From Hydrogenophilales bacterium (GTDB lineage: Bacteria > Pseudomonadota > Gammaproteobacteria > Burkholderiales > Thiobacteraceae), in assembly GCA_016235775.1 (NCBI GenBank), contig JACRIU010000020.1, positions 1 to 47,957 on the forward strand: a DNA stretch of 47,957 bases, written 5' to 3'. Each line of letters opens with the position of its first letter. Position 1 is the stretch's first letter. The notes under the pieces are model-generated. The model had not been told where the DNA came from, made no database searches, and saw only the letters and a list, made by a program, of their open reading frames with translations. Position numbers and translations under genes: made by a program. Shown one piece after another: positions 26,136 through 34,264 of the stretch.

Positions 26136-27452
26136 ATGGCGGCAACACCCGCCCGTCCGATGGAACCCGATCTTACGCAAATCGAGACCAAGCTTTCCGC
26201 CGCGCGCACGCGCTTGATTCTGGAAAAACCCTTTCTGGGCACGCTGGTGATGCATCTCGAGCTCAAGGCAGTGCGGGATGACAGCTTGCGCACCACCGGC
26301 ACCGACGCGCGTTACTTCTACTACAACCCGAAATTCATCCAGCATCTCAATCTGGCGCAAACGCAATTCATGTTGTCGCACGATGCGATGCATTGCGCGC
26401 TGGCGCATTTTGCGCGGCGCCGGCATCGTGAACTCAAGCGTTGGGATATCGCGTGCGACCATGCAGTGAATCTGCTGCTGTGGGATGAAGGTCTCAAGCC
26501 GCCCGCCGGTTGTCTGATGAACCCGGAGTATCACGGCCTGACGGCGGAAGAAATTTATCCGCTGATCCCGCCGGATACCTCCGAGCAGACCATCGATAGC
26601 CATCTGTATGACAACGACTCCAATACCGGTTCGCAGCGCCAACCGAATCAGCAGCAATCGCCGCAGAATCGGGACACGGAACAATCGGCCGGAGAAGGCC
26701 AGGGGCAAGGCGAAGGGCAGGAGCCGCCGCCGGAGCAGCGCCAGGGCGAGTCGCAAGGCCAGGCCGCCAAGCCAACGCAAGGTGCGGGCAACCAGCCGCA
26801 AATCGAGGGCCTGAGCGAAACCGAGAAAGAAGAGCTGGGCCGGCAGTGGCAGCAACGCCTCGCTGCCGCCGCGCAACAGGCGGCGCAAGCCGGCAAGCTG
26901 TCGCAAACGCTGGCGCGCATGGTGGACCACTTGCTGCAACCGCAATTGCCCTGGCGCATGCTGTTGGCGCGCTACATGAAAGTCGCGGCGCGTGACGATT
27001 ACAGCTTTCAGCGCCCGTCACGACGCGAGGGTGAAGCGATCTTGCCCAGCCTGTCCTCGAATATGATCGACGTGATCGTGGTGTTGGACACCAGCGGCTC
27101 GATCGGTGACGAGGAGTTGCGTGAATTTTTATCCGAGGTCGATGTATTGAAAAGCCAGTTGCGCGCGCGCATCACCTTGCATGCTTGCGACGATCATCTG
27201 TGCGAGAACGGACCTTGGGCTTTCGAAGCCTGGGAAGCGCTGACCTTGCCGAAGAATCTCACCGGGGGCGGCGGCACCAGTTTCAAGCCGCCGTTCGAGT
27301 GGATCGATCAGGCGCAGTTGCACCCGGATCTGGTGGTGTACTTTACCGATGCGGAAGGCGATTTCCCCGCACGCGAGCCACACTGTCCGGTGATCTGGCT
27401 CGTCAAAGGCAAGTCCCCCACGCCTTGGGGCCAGCGCATTCAACTCAATTAA
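26136..27452 (+). CDS. DUF2201 / VWA-like protein, MoxR partner
   Basis: A 438-aa protein. The N-terminal DUF2201 metallopeptidase-like domain (about 15-150) has SHDAMHCALAH, in which an HExxH-type motif reads HDxxH. A Gln/Gly/Pro-rich linker (about 160-225) leads to a C-terminal VWA-like domain with the MIDAS sequence DTSGS (318-322), a conserved GGGGTSF and FTDAEGDFP. The pair MoxR-DUF2201/VWA is widespread in proteobacteria; its biochemical role is unknown. It follows the MoxR gene by one nt. The 3' end overlaps the convergent next gene by 8 nt. Confidence 0.85.
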   Translation: MAATPARPMEPDLTQIETKLSAARTRLILEKPFLGTLVMHLELKAVRDDSLRTTGTDARYFYYNPKFIQHLNLAQTQFMLSHDAMHCALAHFARRRHRELKRWDIACDHAVNLLLWDEGLKPPAGCLMNPEYHGLTAEEIYPLIPPDTSEQTIDSHLYDNDSNTGSQRQPNQQQSPQNRDTEQSAGEGQGQGEGQEPPPEQRQGESQGQAAKPTQGAGNQPQIEGLSETEKEELGRQWQQRLAAAAQQAAQAGKLSQTLARMVDHLLQPQLPWRMLLARYMKVAARDDYSFQRPSRREGEAILPSLSSNMIDVIVVLDTSGSIGDEELREFLSEVDVLKSQLRARITLHACDDHLCENGPWAFEAWEALTLPKNLTGGGGTSFKPPFEWIDQAQLHPDLVVYFTDAEGDFPAREPHCPVIWLVKGKSPTPWGQRIQLN

Positions 27453-29013
27453 AGCGAGCAAGCACCTGCGCGGCCAAAGTTGAGCCCGCGATGGGTTCAA
27501 GGGTGTCGAGGAGGATGGCTTGCGCGCGCTCGGCTTCACTGAGTGCTTCATGCGTGGCTAACTGTTTTTCCAGCACGACGAGATCGGCTTCAGCCGCATC
27601 GGTTTGCGCGGCATGGCGCTGGGTGACGCGCGCGCGCAGCACCTCGGTGGGCGCCTCGCAGGCCACGATGAGGTAGGGCTGATCCATTTCTTCGAACATC
27701 GTGCGTTGGCTGTGCTTCAGGAACGTGGCATCGAGCACCACGGAAAATCCTGCGTCTAATACCAGTTGCGCAATTTCCTTTAAGCGCTCATAGGTGCGCT
27801 GCGTGGCGTCCGCCGTGTATAGGCCGCTCTCCAAACCGGATTTCGATTGCGCCAGCGGGGCGAGCCCGAACAAGCGCTTGCGCTCGACATCAGAGCGCAC
27901 GTGAATGGCCGGGAGATGTGCCGCCAACTCGCGCGCCACGGTGCTTTTGCCGGAACCCGAGACGCCGCGCATCAAAATCAGCAGGGGGGGCCGGGGTTGG
28001 CTCACCTGCTCCGCCCAATCCAGATAGTGCTGAAACTCCGCCCAGGCTTGCGTGCGCGTCGTGGGCGGCGTTTCCTGCTGCGTGGCGCGCAAGGCAGCGA
28101 TCTTGGCGCGCACCACCGCGCGGAACATCAGGTAATAGCGCAATACCTCGAGCCCGGCAAAATCGCCGGTTTGCTCCAGATAAGCGTTCAGAAAGCGGAA
28201 CCCCAAATCGGGCTGGCCGCGGCTGGCGAGATCCATGACCAAGAAGGCGATTTCGCTCATGACATCGATCCAGCGAAAATCCGCGTTGAATTCGATGCAA
28301 TCGAAAGGCACGATCTCGCCCTCGAGCATGACCATATTGCCGAGATGCAAGTCGCCATGGCATTCGCGCACAAAGCCATCGCGCTTGCGTTGCACAAAAA
28401 GATTCATGTCAGCCGTGAATAGCACTTCGGTGGTTTGCGCCAAGCGGGCCAATTGCGCGCGCTGTTCATCATTGGTCAGCAGCGGTGCAATCTGCGCGAA
28501 GTTCTGGCGCGCGCTAGCATGCACCGTGTCGGGCAGGCCGTAAGCCTGATCCATTGTTGCGGCCGGGACAGCTTGATGGAATGCCGCCATGCGGCAAGCA
28601 AGCGCATCGAGATGAGCGGCTTGCAATTCATTGCGCGCCAGCACGTTGGACAGCAGCGCCTGCTGCGGGAAGCGGCGCATTTTGACGGCGTATTCAATTG
28701 TCGCACCGTTGCCATCCCACTGTGGCGCATCGAGCGACCCCGTGATCGGTACCACACCGAGATATAAATCGGGCGCGAGGCGTTGGTTCAAACGCTGTTC
28801 TTCCTCGCAATAATATTTACGCGCCGCCAGGGTGGTGAAGTCGAGAAAACCGAGGTTATAGGGTTTCTTGAGTTTGTACGCATATTCGCCGGCGAGCAGC
28901 ACGGCCGAGATATGGGTTTCCAGCAGCGCGACTTGATCGACCGCATGCGGGTAAACGCCGGGCTGCTTGAGGTGCTCGATGAGGGTAGGAAAGGCGGTGG
29001 CCGGATCCAGCAT
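27445..29013 (-). CDS. Fusion of APH-like kinase and P-loop AAA kinase
   Basis: A 522-aa soluble protein. The N-terminal two-thirds (about 1-335) is an aminoglycoside-phosphotransferase-like fold with the catalytic-loop sequence HGDLHLGN (219-226) and a metal-binding-like DCIEF (238-242). The C-terminal third (about 342-520) is a P-loop kinase with Walker A GVSGSGKS (350-357). This combination is a recurrent uncharacterised family in proteobacteria; resistance to aminoglycosides should not be assumed. It lies 10 nt after the PhnD-like sensor gene on the same strand and overlaps the VWA gene tail to tail. Confidence 0.85.
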   Translation of the reverse strand: MLDPATAFPTLIEHLKQPGVYPHAVDQVALLETHISAVLLAGEYAYKLKKPYNLGFLDFTTLAARKYYCEEEQRLNQRLAPDLYLGVVPITGSLDAPQWDGNGATIEYAVKMRRFPQQALLSNVLARNELQAAHLDALACRMAAFHQAVPAATMDQAYGLPDTVHASARQNFAQIAPLLTNDEQRAQLARLAQTTEVLFTADMNLFVQRKRDGFVRECHGDLHLGNMVMLEGEIVPFDCIEFNADFRWIDVMSEIAFLVMDLASRGQPDLGFRFLNAYLEQTGDFAGLEVLRYYLMFRAVVRAKIAALRATQQETPPTTRTQAWAEFQHYLDWAEQVSQPRPPLLILMRGVSGSGKSTVARELAAHLPAIHVRSDVERKRLFGLAPLAQSKSGLESGLYTADATQRTYERLKEIAQLVLDAGFSVVLDATFLKHSQRTMFEEMDQPYLIVACEAPTEVLRARVTQRHAAQTDAAEADLVVLEKQLATHEALSEAERAQAILLDTLEPIAGSTLAAQVLARFN

Positions 29014-29023
29014 GGTGCGCGGC

Positions 29024-30289
29024 TTATTCGGCTTCGCTCGATGAGCGCTGGCCCTTCATTTCCGCTTCCAGCCGCTGCATGGCGGAGAGCAGTTGCGCGG
29101 TGCGGCGCGCCACGCGCGATTCCAGCTCTTCGTTGATGCGCGCGAGTTCGGTGGTGCGTTCCGCCACGCGGTGCTCCAGATCATCGCGCGTTTTGAGCAA
29201 GTCTTGTTCGATGCACTGGCGCTGAGCGATTTCTTGTTCCAGATGCTTCATGGTGCTGGAGAGTTTTCGGTTCAGGCGGAGCACGTAGGCATAGGCCGCC
29301 GCCAAGGTGAGCATGATGACTAGCGCGGCGGTAATCCACATCCAGTATTGCTTGAGCAAATCCAGATAGCCGAGTTTGCCGTAATTGCGGTATGGCCCAA
29401 CCCGCAATTCCAGCATCAGTTGCTGCACGCTGTGATAGTCGAGCGGAACCGTCCATTCCGCATAAGCGCCGGCGCTGGCGGCGGGATCGCCGGGTGACAT
29501 TTTTAACAATGCGATGGTCACAAGCTGCGCCAGCTTTTCCGGCGTGTGGTGCAGCACGGCGAATGCCCAATCCGGATAAAGCGGCGTGCTGAGCGCATAG
29601 GGAAAACCCTCGGCTTGCTGCGGATTCAGGATACGGTAATCCTGGAGATTGATTTTTCCGGCGAGCGCCATGCTTTCGAGCAAATCGGTGCGCACGGTGC
29701 CGGCATCGGTTTTGCCATCGCGTACCGAAAACACAATGTCGTCCTGCGGAAAGCCGGCGAACTGCAAACGCTTGAAGTCTTTATAGGGATCGATGTTTTG
29801 GCGCTTGAATTCGCGCCAGGCGAGCCACCAGCCGCCAAAGGCGCTTTCATGTACCGCCATGAAACGCTTGCCTTTCAGGTCGGCCAAAGTTTGAATATCC
29901 GCGCGGTCGGCGCGACTGAAGATCACCGCGCCCAGCACGCTATACCCCCCCTGGGGCGTTTCACTTTTCAGCGTGGCGATGCGCGTGACGCCGAAGCTAT
30001 ACTCCAGTTCGGCATACGATCCGGGGTTGGTCAGCACAAATTCGACATCCCGATACTCCACGGCAGGGCTGATGTCATCATTATTGAGTGGCACAATGAC
30101 AAAGTTATGACCGGGAATTTCCCGGGAAAGATAGCGTGCGGTGGGTGACCAGGCTTTTAAGGCCTCGTCCTTGCCGCGATGGGCGAGCACCCCTACGCGC
30201 ACCAGGTGATCGGCCGCCAGTACGTGTTGCGGGATCAGCCCCGGCAAGCTCAAGAACACAATCCATAGGGCGATCATGAGGCGCGGCAT
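29024..30289 (-). CDS. PhnD-like periplasmic-binding sensor with TM and coiled coil, no kinase domain
   Basis: A 421-aa membrane protein. A signal peptide (about 1-26, ending VLAADH) precedes a phosphate/phosphonate-type binding domain (about 28-300; RVGVLAHRGKDEALKAW, FVLTNPGSYAELE, DLKGKRFMAVHESAFGGW, GTVRTDLLESMA). A transmembrane helix (315-337) and a long coiled coil (about 342-412) follow, and then the protein stops. In related sensor proteins this layout continues into HisKA/HATPase or GGDEF domains, which are absent here. The frame is open far upstream, but the ATG at 30289 gives the signal peptide and is preferred. The co-directional downstream gene is the APH/AAA fusion. Confidence 0.82.
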   Translation of the reverse strand: MPRLMIALWIVFLSLPGLIPQHVLAADHLVRVGVLAHRGKDEALKAWSPTARYLSREIPGHNFVIVPLNNDDISPAVEYRDVEFVLTNPGSYAELEYSFGVTRIATLKSETPQGGYSVLGAVIFSRADRADIQTLADLKGKRFMAVHESAFGGWWLAWREFKRQNIDPYKDFKRLQFAGFPQDDIVFSVRDGKTDAGTVRTDLLESMALAGKINLQDYRILNPQQAEGFPYALSTPLYPDWAFAVLHHTPEKLAQLVTIALLKMSPGDPAASAGAYAEWTVPLDYHSVQQLMLELRVGPYRNYGKLGYLDLLKQYWMWITAALVIMLTLAAAYAYVLRLNRKLSSTMKHLEQEIAQRQCIEQDLLKTRDDLEHRVAERTTELARINEELESRVARRTAQLLSAMQRLEAEMKGQRSSSEAE

Positions 30290-30445
30290 GGGGTCGGTTT
30301 GGGCGGAAATGTGATTTGGGTCAAATAGTCTAGCATATACCTGACAGCATTTAGACGTCATAAAATGCTGCACGACGCACTCCTGAGGCCGTTGCAAGCC
30401 CTTAAAAAACCACAAAAAGGGGCTAGTATTATTTTTCCAGGTTGC

Positions 30446-30451
30446 TATAAT
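30446..30451 (+). promoter_or_regulatory. Extended -10 promoter of the Ala/Pro lipoprotein gene
   Basis: TGCTATAAT contains a perfect TATAAT with the extended TGN just before it. No clear -35 box is visible. Predicted start is about 80 nt before the ATG at 30536. The gene has an AGGAAAAGGG ribosome binding region. Confidence 0.45.
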
Positions 30452-30535
30452 TTCGCGGTCGGTCGGGGATCGAAATATGGTTTGACCGATTTCTGATTTT
30501 GGTTTTGTCTTACACTCTAGGAAAAGGGAAAATAA

Positions 30536-30832
30536 ATGAAACACTCTGCTCTGTTCGCCGCGTTGATCGCTGCTCTGTCGCTGGCTGCATGCGGCAAAAC
30601 CGAAGCGCCTGCTGAAGCTCCTAAGGCTGAAGCTGCTGCTCCGGCTCCTGCTGCTCCGGCTCCTGCTGCTCCGGCTATGCCTGCTGCCGACGCTGCTGCT
30701 CCGGCTATGCCTGCTGCTGACGCTGCCAAGCCTGCTGATGCTGCTGCTCCGGCTGCCGCTGCTCCGGCTGCCGCCGCTCCGGCTGCTGCCGCTCCGGCTG
30801 CTGCCGCTCCGGCTGGCGACAAGAAGAAGTAA
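30536..30832 (+). CDS. Small Ala/Pro-rich lipoprotein
   Basis: A 98-aa predicted lipoprotein. The N-terminus MKHSALFAALIAALSLAACG has a type II signal peptide with lipobox LAAC (Cys19). The mature part is low complexity: repeated PAAPA and AAAPA units, two copies of AMPAADAA, and a basic GDKKK tail. It has its own promoter-like sequence and a strong terminator, so it is an independent, possibly highly expressed unit. The coding DNA is a run of imperfect GCTGCTCCG-type repeats, so length may vary between strains. Function is unknown. Confidence 0.8.
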   Translation: MKHSALFAALIAALSLAACGKTEAPAEAPKAEAAAPAPAAPAPAAPAMPAADAAAPAMPAADAAKPADAAAPAAAAPAAAAPAAAAPAAAAPAGDKKK

Positions 30833-30851
30833 TCAGCTTCTTGGTAAATGT

Positions 30852-30878
30852 AAAAAGCCGGCCTCGTGCCGGCTTTTT
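30852..30878 (+). terminator. Rho-independent terminator of the lipoprotein gene
   Basis: A perfect stem AAAAAGCCGGC / GCCGGCTTTTT (30852-30862 and 30868-30878) with a five-nt loop, 20 nt after the stop codon. The A-run on the opposite side makes it potentially bidirectional. Confidence 0.9.
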
Positions 30879-30909
30879 GCTTTCTACTGTCCGAGTTTAG
30901 GCGCTTGCC

Positions 30910-31674
30910 TTATACCGTTCTCCAGTCAAATCCCAAAGCTTGATCGGCGATGCCGATCCAATCCTCAGCGCAGTTGAGCGCCTCTGACAACGCCGCGCGC
31001 GCCAGTTCCGGTAAATTATTCTTTTGGCTCAAATGCGCTGCTACTAAATGGGTAAGCCGTTGGGTATCAATGCTGCGCAATAGATCGGCGGCGGCGCTGT
31101 TGTCCAAGTGGCCAAACCGCCCGCCGACGCGTTGTTTCAGGCTGCTGGGATAGGGCCCGTTGGCAAGCATGCCGGCATCATGATTACATTCCAGCACCAA
31201 GGCGTCGCAGCCGGAGAGCATTTGCTCGATATGGGGGGTAATCATGCCCGTGTCGGTCAACACGCCTAAGCGGTGTTGCCCATCGCCGAAGACGAATTGA
31301 ATCGGTTCGCGCGCATCGTGCGGAACGGGAAAAGGTTCAATGTAAAGATCACCCGCCGCGAATCCAGCGTGGCTGTCGATCACGCGGGTATCCAGCGGTG
31401 TTTGATCCAGATTCGAAAGATAGGCGAGGCTGCCGTGCGTGAGCCACACCGGCAGCTTGAATTTATTCGCGAAGCGCGCAACACCGCCAATATGATCAGA
31501 ATGTTCGTGGGTAACGACGATGCCGTTGAGATCGGCGGGGTCAAGGCCGAGCCGGGCCAGGCGGGCGACCGTTTCCTTGATGCTGAAGCCGCAGTCGAGG
31601 AGGACGCAGGACGCGCCGGCCTCCACCACCAAAGCATTGCCTTCACTGCCGCTTCCCAGGCAGGCAAAGCGCAT
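30910..31674 (-). CDS. MBL-fold metallo-hydrolase (YycJ/WalJ-like)
   Basis: A 254-aa metallo-beta-lactamase-fold protein. The metal-binding motif THEHSDH (55-61) and the N-terminal CLGSGSEGNALVV sequence fit the YycJ/WalJ-like subgroup, which is often predicted to be a DNA-processing nuclease. The other histidines appear in PVPHDAREP and VAAHLSQKNN. It starts immediately after the bamC stop codon (TAA followed by ATG), so it is translated from the dapA-bamC operon. Confidence 0.88.
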   Translation of the reverse strand: MRFACLGSGSEGNALVVEAGASCVLLDCGFSIKETVARLARLGLDPADLNGIVVTHEHSDHIGGVARFANKFKLPVWLTHGSLAYLSNLDQTPLDTRVIDSHAGFAAGDLYIEPFPVPHDAREPIQFVFGDGQHRLGVLTDTGMITPHIEQMLSGCDALVLECNHDAGMLANGPYPSSLKQRVGGRFGHLDNSAAADLLRSIDTQRLTHLVAAHLSQKNNLPELARAALSEALNCAEDWIGIADQALGFDWRTV

Positions 31675-32808
31675 TTATTTGAGTTGCTCGTAGAGCAAGG
31701 TGAGAATCTTGCCCGCCGTTTCCGACTTGTCCGTGACGCCGTCTTTGGCCAGCAATTTGACTTGGCTGCCGTCGCCGGCCTCCGTCACTTGGATCTGAAA
31801 CTGCTCTTGATTCTTTTTCTTATCGTCGCCGCGCCAGAACGCCAGTTTAGAGAACCAGCCTTTCTTTTCCTGTTTTTCGATATCGAGTTCCGGGTCGATG
31901 TAGCGCACGTAATACACGCCGCGCGAACGATCACGGTCTTCCACGGTAAAGCCGACGCGATCCAAGGCTAATCCCACGCGACGCCAAGCGCGGTCGAATG
32001 GATCATAGAGCGCGAGGCTGCCGCCGCCATCGGCGGGACGGACGAGTTTGGCGCGCTCTTGTGTCGTGCCGCCGGCGAATTGTGCTTGCGCGCGCGTCTC
32101 CTCGACGCCGAAGCGCACCATCAGGCGGCGCAGAAATTCAGCTTCCAGTTCCGGGTCGGCCGGGCGCGGCTCCCATACCGTTTGATTGCCGCCATCGCCA
32201 CCCTTGATTACCTCGTACATGCCGCGATGGCTGACATAAACCTCAGTGAATCCAGTGTCCTTGCTGGGCTCGAGGCGGGTGCGGAATTTATCCCGTTCGG
32301 CGGTGGAGTAGAGGCTGTCCAACACCTTGCCCAGCAAATTCCGGATCATGTCTTGCGGAATCTTGGCGCGGTTTTCCGCCCAATCGGTTTCCATGATGCC
32401 GGCTTCCGGATTTTCGATTTTGATGATGAAGCCGTTTTCCTGCCAGAATTCGCGCACCACCGGCCAGACTTGATCCGGACTGGCTTTCACCACCAGCCAG
32501 CGCTGGCTGCCGGCGCGATCGACGCGGGCGTTGGAGAGTTCGGGCAGCAGATTCGCGCCTTCGCGTTGCGGAGCATTCGCGCGCTCCTTGTTATAGACCG
32601 AGTAGGTGGCGGAGCCGCGCGTGTTGATGTCAGGCACGGCAAAACGATCATCTTGGTTGGCGGCGCTCAGATCCGGGGGCACCTCCAGGGACGGCGCCTT
32701 GCCCGCGGATTTGTAATCGATCTTCTTTTGTTCAAGCCCAAAGGAGCAAGCCCCCAACAGGCTGGCTGTAACAGTTAAGAAAATAACGCGTTTTATATGG
32801 CTATTCAT
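31675..32808 (-). CDS. bamC: Outer-membrane assembly lipoprotein BamC
   Basis: A 377-aa lipoprotein of the BAM complex, which inserts beta-barrel proteins into the outer membrane. The signal peptide ends with lipobox LLGAC. The conserved unstructured N-terminus (KIDYKSAGKAPSLEVPPDL) and two helix-grip domains (RWLVVKASPDQVWPVVREFW; DPFDRAWRRVGLALDRVGFT) are clear. An in-frame ATG lies 18 nt upstream, but the one at 32808 (MNSHIKRVIFLTV) directly begins the signal peptide. It lies downstream of dapA, as in E. coli (dapA-bamC). Confidence 0.93.
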   Translation of the reverse strand: MNSHIKRVIFLTVTASLLGACSFGLEQKKIDYKSAGKAPSLEVPPDLSAANQDDRFAVPDINTRGSATYSVYNKERANAPQREGANLLPELSNARVDRAGSQRWLVVKASPDQVWPVVREFWQENGFIIKIENPEAGIMETDWAENRAKIPQDMIRNLLGKVLDSLYSTAERDKFRTRLEPSKDTGFTEVYVSHRGMYEVIKGGDGGNQTVWEPRPADPELEAEFLRRLMVRFGVEETRAQAQFAGGTTQERAKLVRPADGGGSLALYDPFDRAWRRVGLALDRVGFTVEDRDRSRGVYYVRYIDPELDIEKQEKKGWFSKLAFWRGDDKKKNQEQFQIQVTEAGDGSQVKLLAKDGVTDKSETAGKILTLLYEQLK

Positions 32809-32866
32809 TGTGCTCCGTCCTTCCAACCATGGGTGTTATGAATGCTGGGTTGGTCAGCCAAATTGA

Positions 32867-33745
32867 TTAAACGTTCACACCGGCTTGGCGCATAGCCTGG
32901 CGCAGGGTTTCATGATGGCCGGGCTCCAGCGGGGTGAGCGGCAGGCGAATACCGCCCGCGATCAAGCCCATTTGCTGCACGCACCACTTCACCGGAATCG
33001 GATTGGCTTCGACGAAAAGTTTCTCATGCAGACCAAACAGCTTGGCGTTGGCGGCGCGCGCGGCTTCGAGCTGCCCGCCCAAGGCGGCAGCGCACATCTC
33101 GTGCATCAGTTTCGGCGCCACGTTGGCGGTGACCGAGATCACGCCATGCCCGCCCATCAGCAACAAGGCGACGGCGCTCGCATCGTCGCCGCTGTAAATG
33201 GCGAAGTCCTTGGGCGCGCGCAGAATCAGATCGGTGCCGCGTTGCAAGTTGCCGGTAGCGTCCTTGATGCCGGCGATATTCGGCACTTGGGCCAGGCGCA
33301 ACGCCGTGTCATTCGCGATATCGGCCACGGTGCGGCCCGGCACGTTATAGATAATTTGCGGGACATCGACTGCTTCGGCCACCGCCTTGAAATGCCGGTA
33401 CAAGCCTTCCTGGCCCGGCTTGTTGTAATAGGGTGCGACCAGCAGGCAGGCATCGGCGCCGGCTTTTTTGGCGCTGGCGGTCAATTCGATCGCTTCGGCG
33501 GTGGAATTGGCGCCGGTGCCGGCGATCACCGGCAGGCGGCCGCGCGCGGTCTTTACCGCTTCTTCGATCAGCTTGCAGTGCTCATCAAAATCCACCGTGG
33601 GGGATTCACCGGTGGTGCCGACCACGACTAAACCGTCGGTTTGATTGGCAATATGGAATTCGATCAGCGCGCGGTAACGGTCCCAATCCAGGCTGCCGTC
33701 CTCACGCATCGGGGTCACAAGTGCGACCAGGCTGCCCTTGATCAT
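32867..33745 (-). CDS. dapA: 4-hydroxy-tetrahydrodipicolinate synthase DapA
   Basis: A 292-aa aldolase that condenses pyruvate and aspartate semialdehyde, the first committed step of lysine and diaminopimelate synthesis. Visible motifs are GTTGES (43-48), Y133 in YNVPGRT and the Schiff-base lysine K161 ([10 protein letters not shown]). Length equals E. coli DapA (292 aa). First gene of dapA-bamC-MBL hydrolase. Confidence 0.98.
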   Translation of the reverse strand: MIKGSLVALVTPMREDGSLDWDRYRALIEFHIANQTDGLVVVGTTGESPTVDFDEHCKLIEEAVKTARGRLPVIAGTGANSTAEAIELTASAKKAGADACLLVAPYYNKPGQEGLYRHFKAVAEAVDVPQIIYNVPGRTVADIANDTALRLAQVPNIAGIKDATGNLQRGTDLILRAPKDFAIYSGDDASAVALLLMGGHGVISVTANVAPKLMHEMCAAALGGQLEAARAANAKLFGLHEKLFVEANPIPVKWCVQQMGLIAGGIRLPLTPLEPGHHETLRQAMRQAGVNV

Positions 33746-33836
33746 GCGCGTAATTATCCGTAAAAAACGGCTATTTTACCTCAAGGGCGGGGAGGGCGGG
33801 CCAGAAAAGAAGCTCGGATAAACGGGCTGAGAAATG

Positions 33837-33878
33837 AAAAACGGCCGACGGCGGTAGTAAAACCGCTCGGTCAGCCGT
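33837..33878 (-). terminator. Rho-independent terminator of the 72-aa gene
   Basis: Read on the minus strand, a GC-rich hairpin (33878-33862 pairs with 33855-33841) with a short A/T loop is followed by a run of five T residues (33841-33837). It lies 40 nt after the stop of the small acidic protein gene and before dapA. Confidence 0.7.
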
Positions 33879-33917
33879 TCGCTAGATCAGCCGGGGCGCC
33901 GGGGACCGGCGCGCGGA

Positions 33918-34136
33918 CTAATCTATATAGCTGTACATTTTTTCGAGAAAATCGTTTACATCCACGTCGGACAGGTCGGAAGGCATGGTGTTTTCCGCCT
34001 GCGTGATCTCGTGGTGATCGATTTCGCGGTGGATCAAATCGGCCACTGCCGGATTCCAACCGGAGGAGAGAGTTTCTTCCTCATATTCATCGATGTAATC
34101 GACTTCGCCCGTGCTCATGTCTTTCATCACTAACAT
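33918..34136 (-). CDS. Small acidic protein of unknown function
   Basis: A 72-aa protein, MLVMKDMSTGEVDYIDEYEE at the start, rich in Asp and Glu and with no cysteine, signal peptide or membrane segment. The start is firmly supported by AAGGAGG six nt before the ATG, the strongest Shine-Dalgarno sequence I saw in the window. A terminator follows the gene, so it is a single-gene unit between serB and dapA. The C-terminal VNDFLEKMYSYID looks like a conserved short helix. I do not recognise the family. Confidence 0.75.
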   Translation of the reverse strand: MLVMKDMSTGEVDYIDEYEEETLSSGWNPAVADLIHREIDHHEITQAENTMPSDLSDVDVNDFLEKMYSYID

Positions 34137-34264
34137 GTCACACCTCCTTGCGACAAACCCATTTCGCCGCCTGTAAATTTCATAACGGCTGGCTCCGCAA
34201 AAGGTTGAGCGAAGAGCGATCAATAATTTCTATAGTTGAGTACGGGGTAGATGAGAGGGAAAAT

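Noticed and set aside
27445-29013. Aminoglycoside resistance gene
   Set aside because: Only the general APH-like kinase fold is seen, fused to a P-loop kinase in a housekeeping context; the fold alone does not indicate resistance.
30290-30544. Long N-terminal extension of the PhnD-like sensor
   Set aside because: It would precede the signal peptide by 85 residues and overlaps the promoter and start of the divergent lipoprotein gene.
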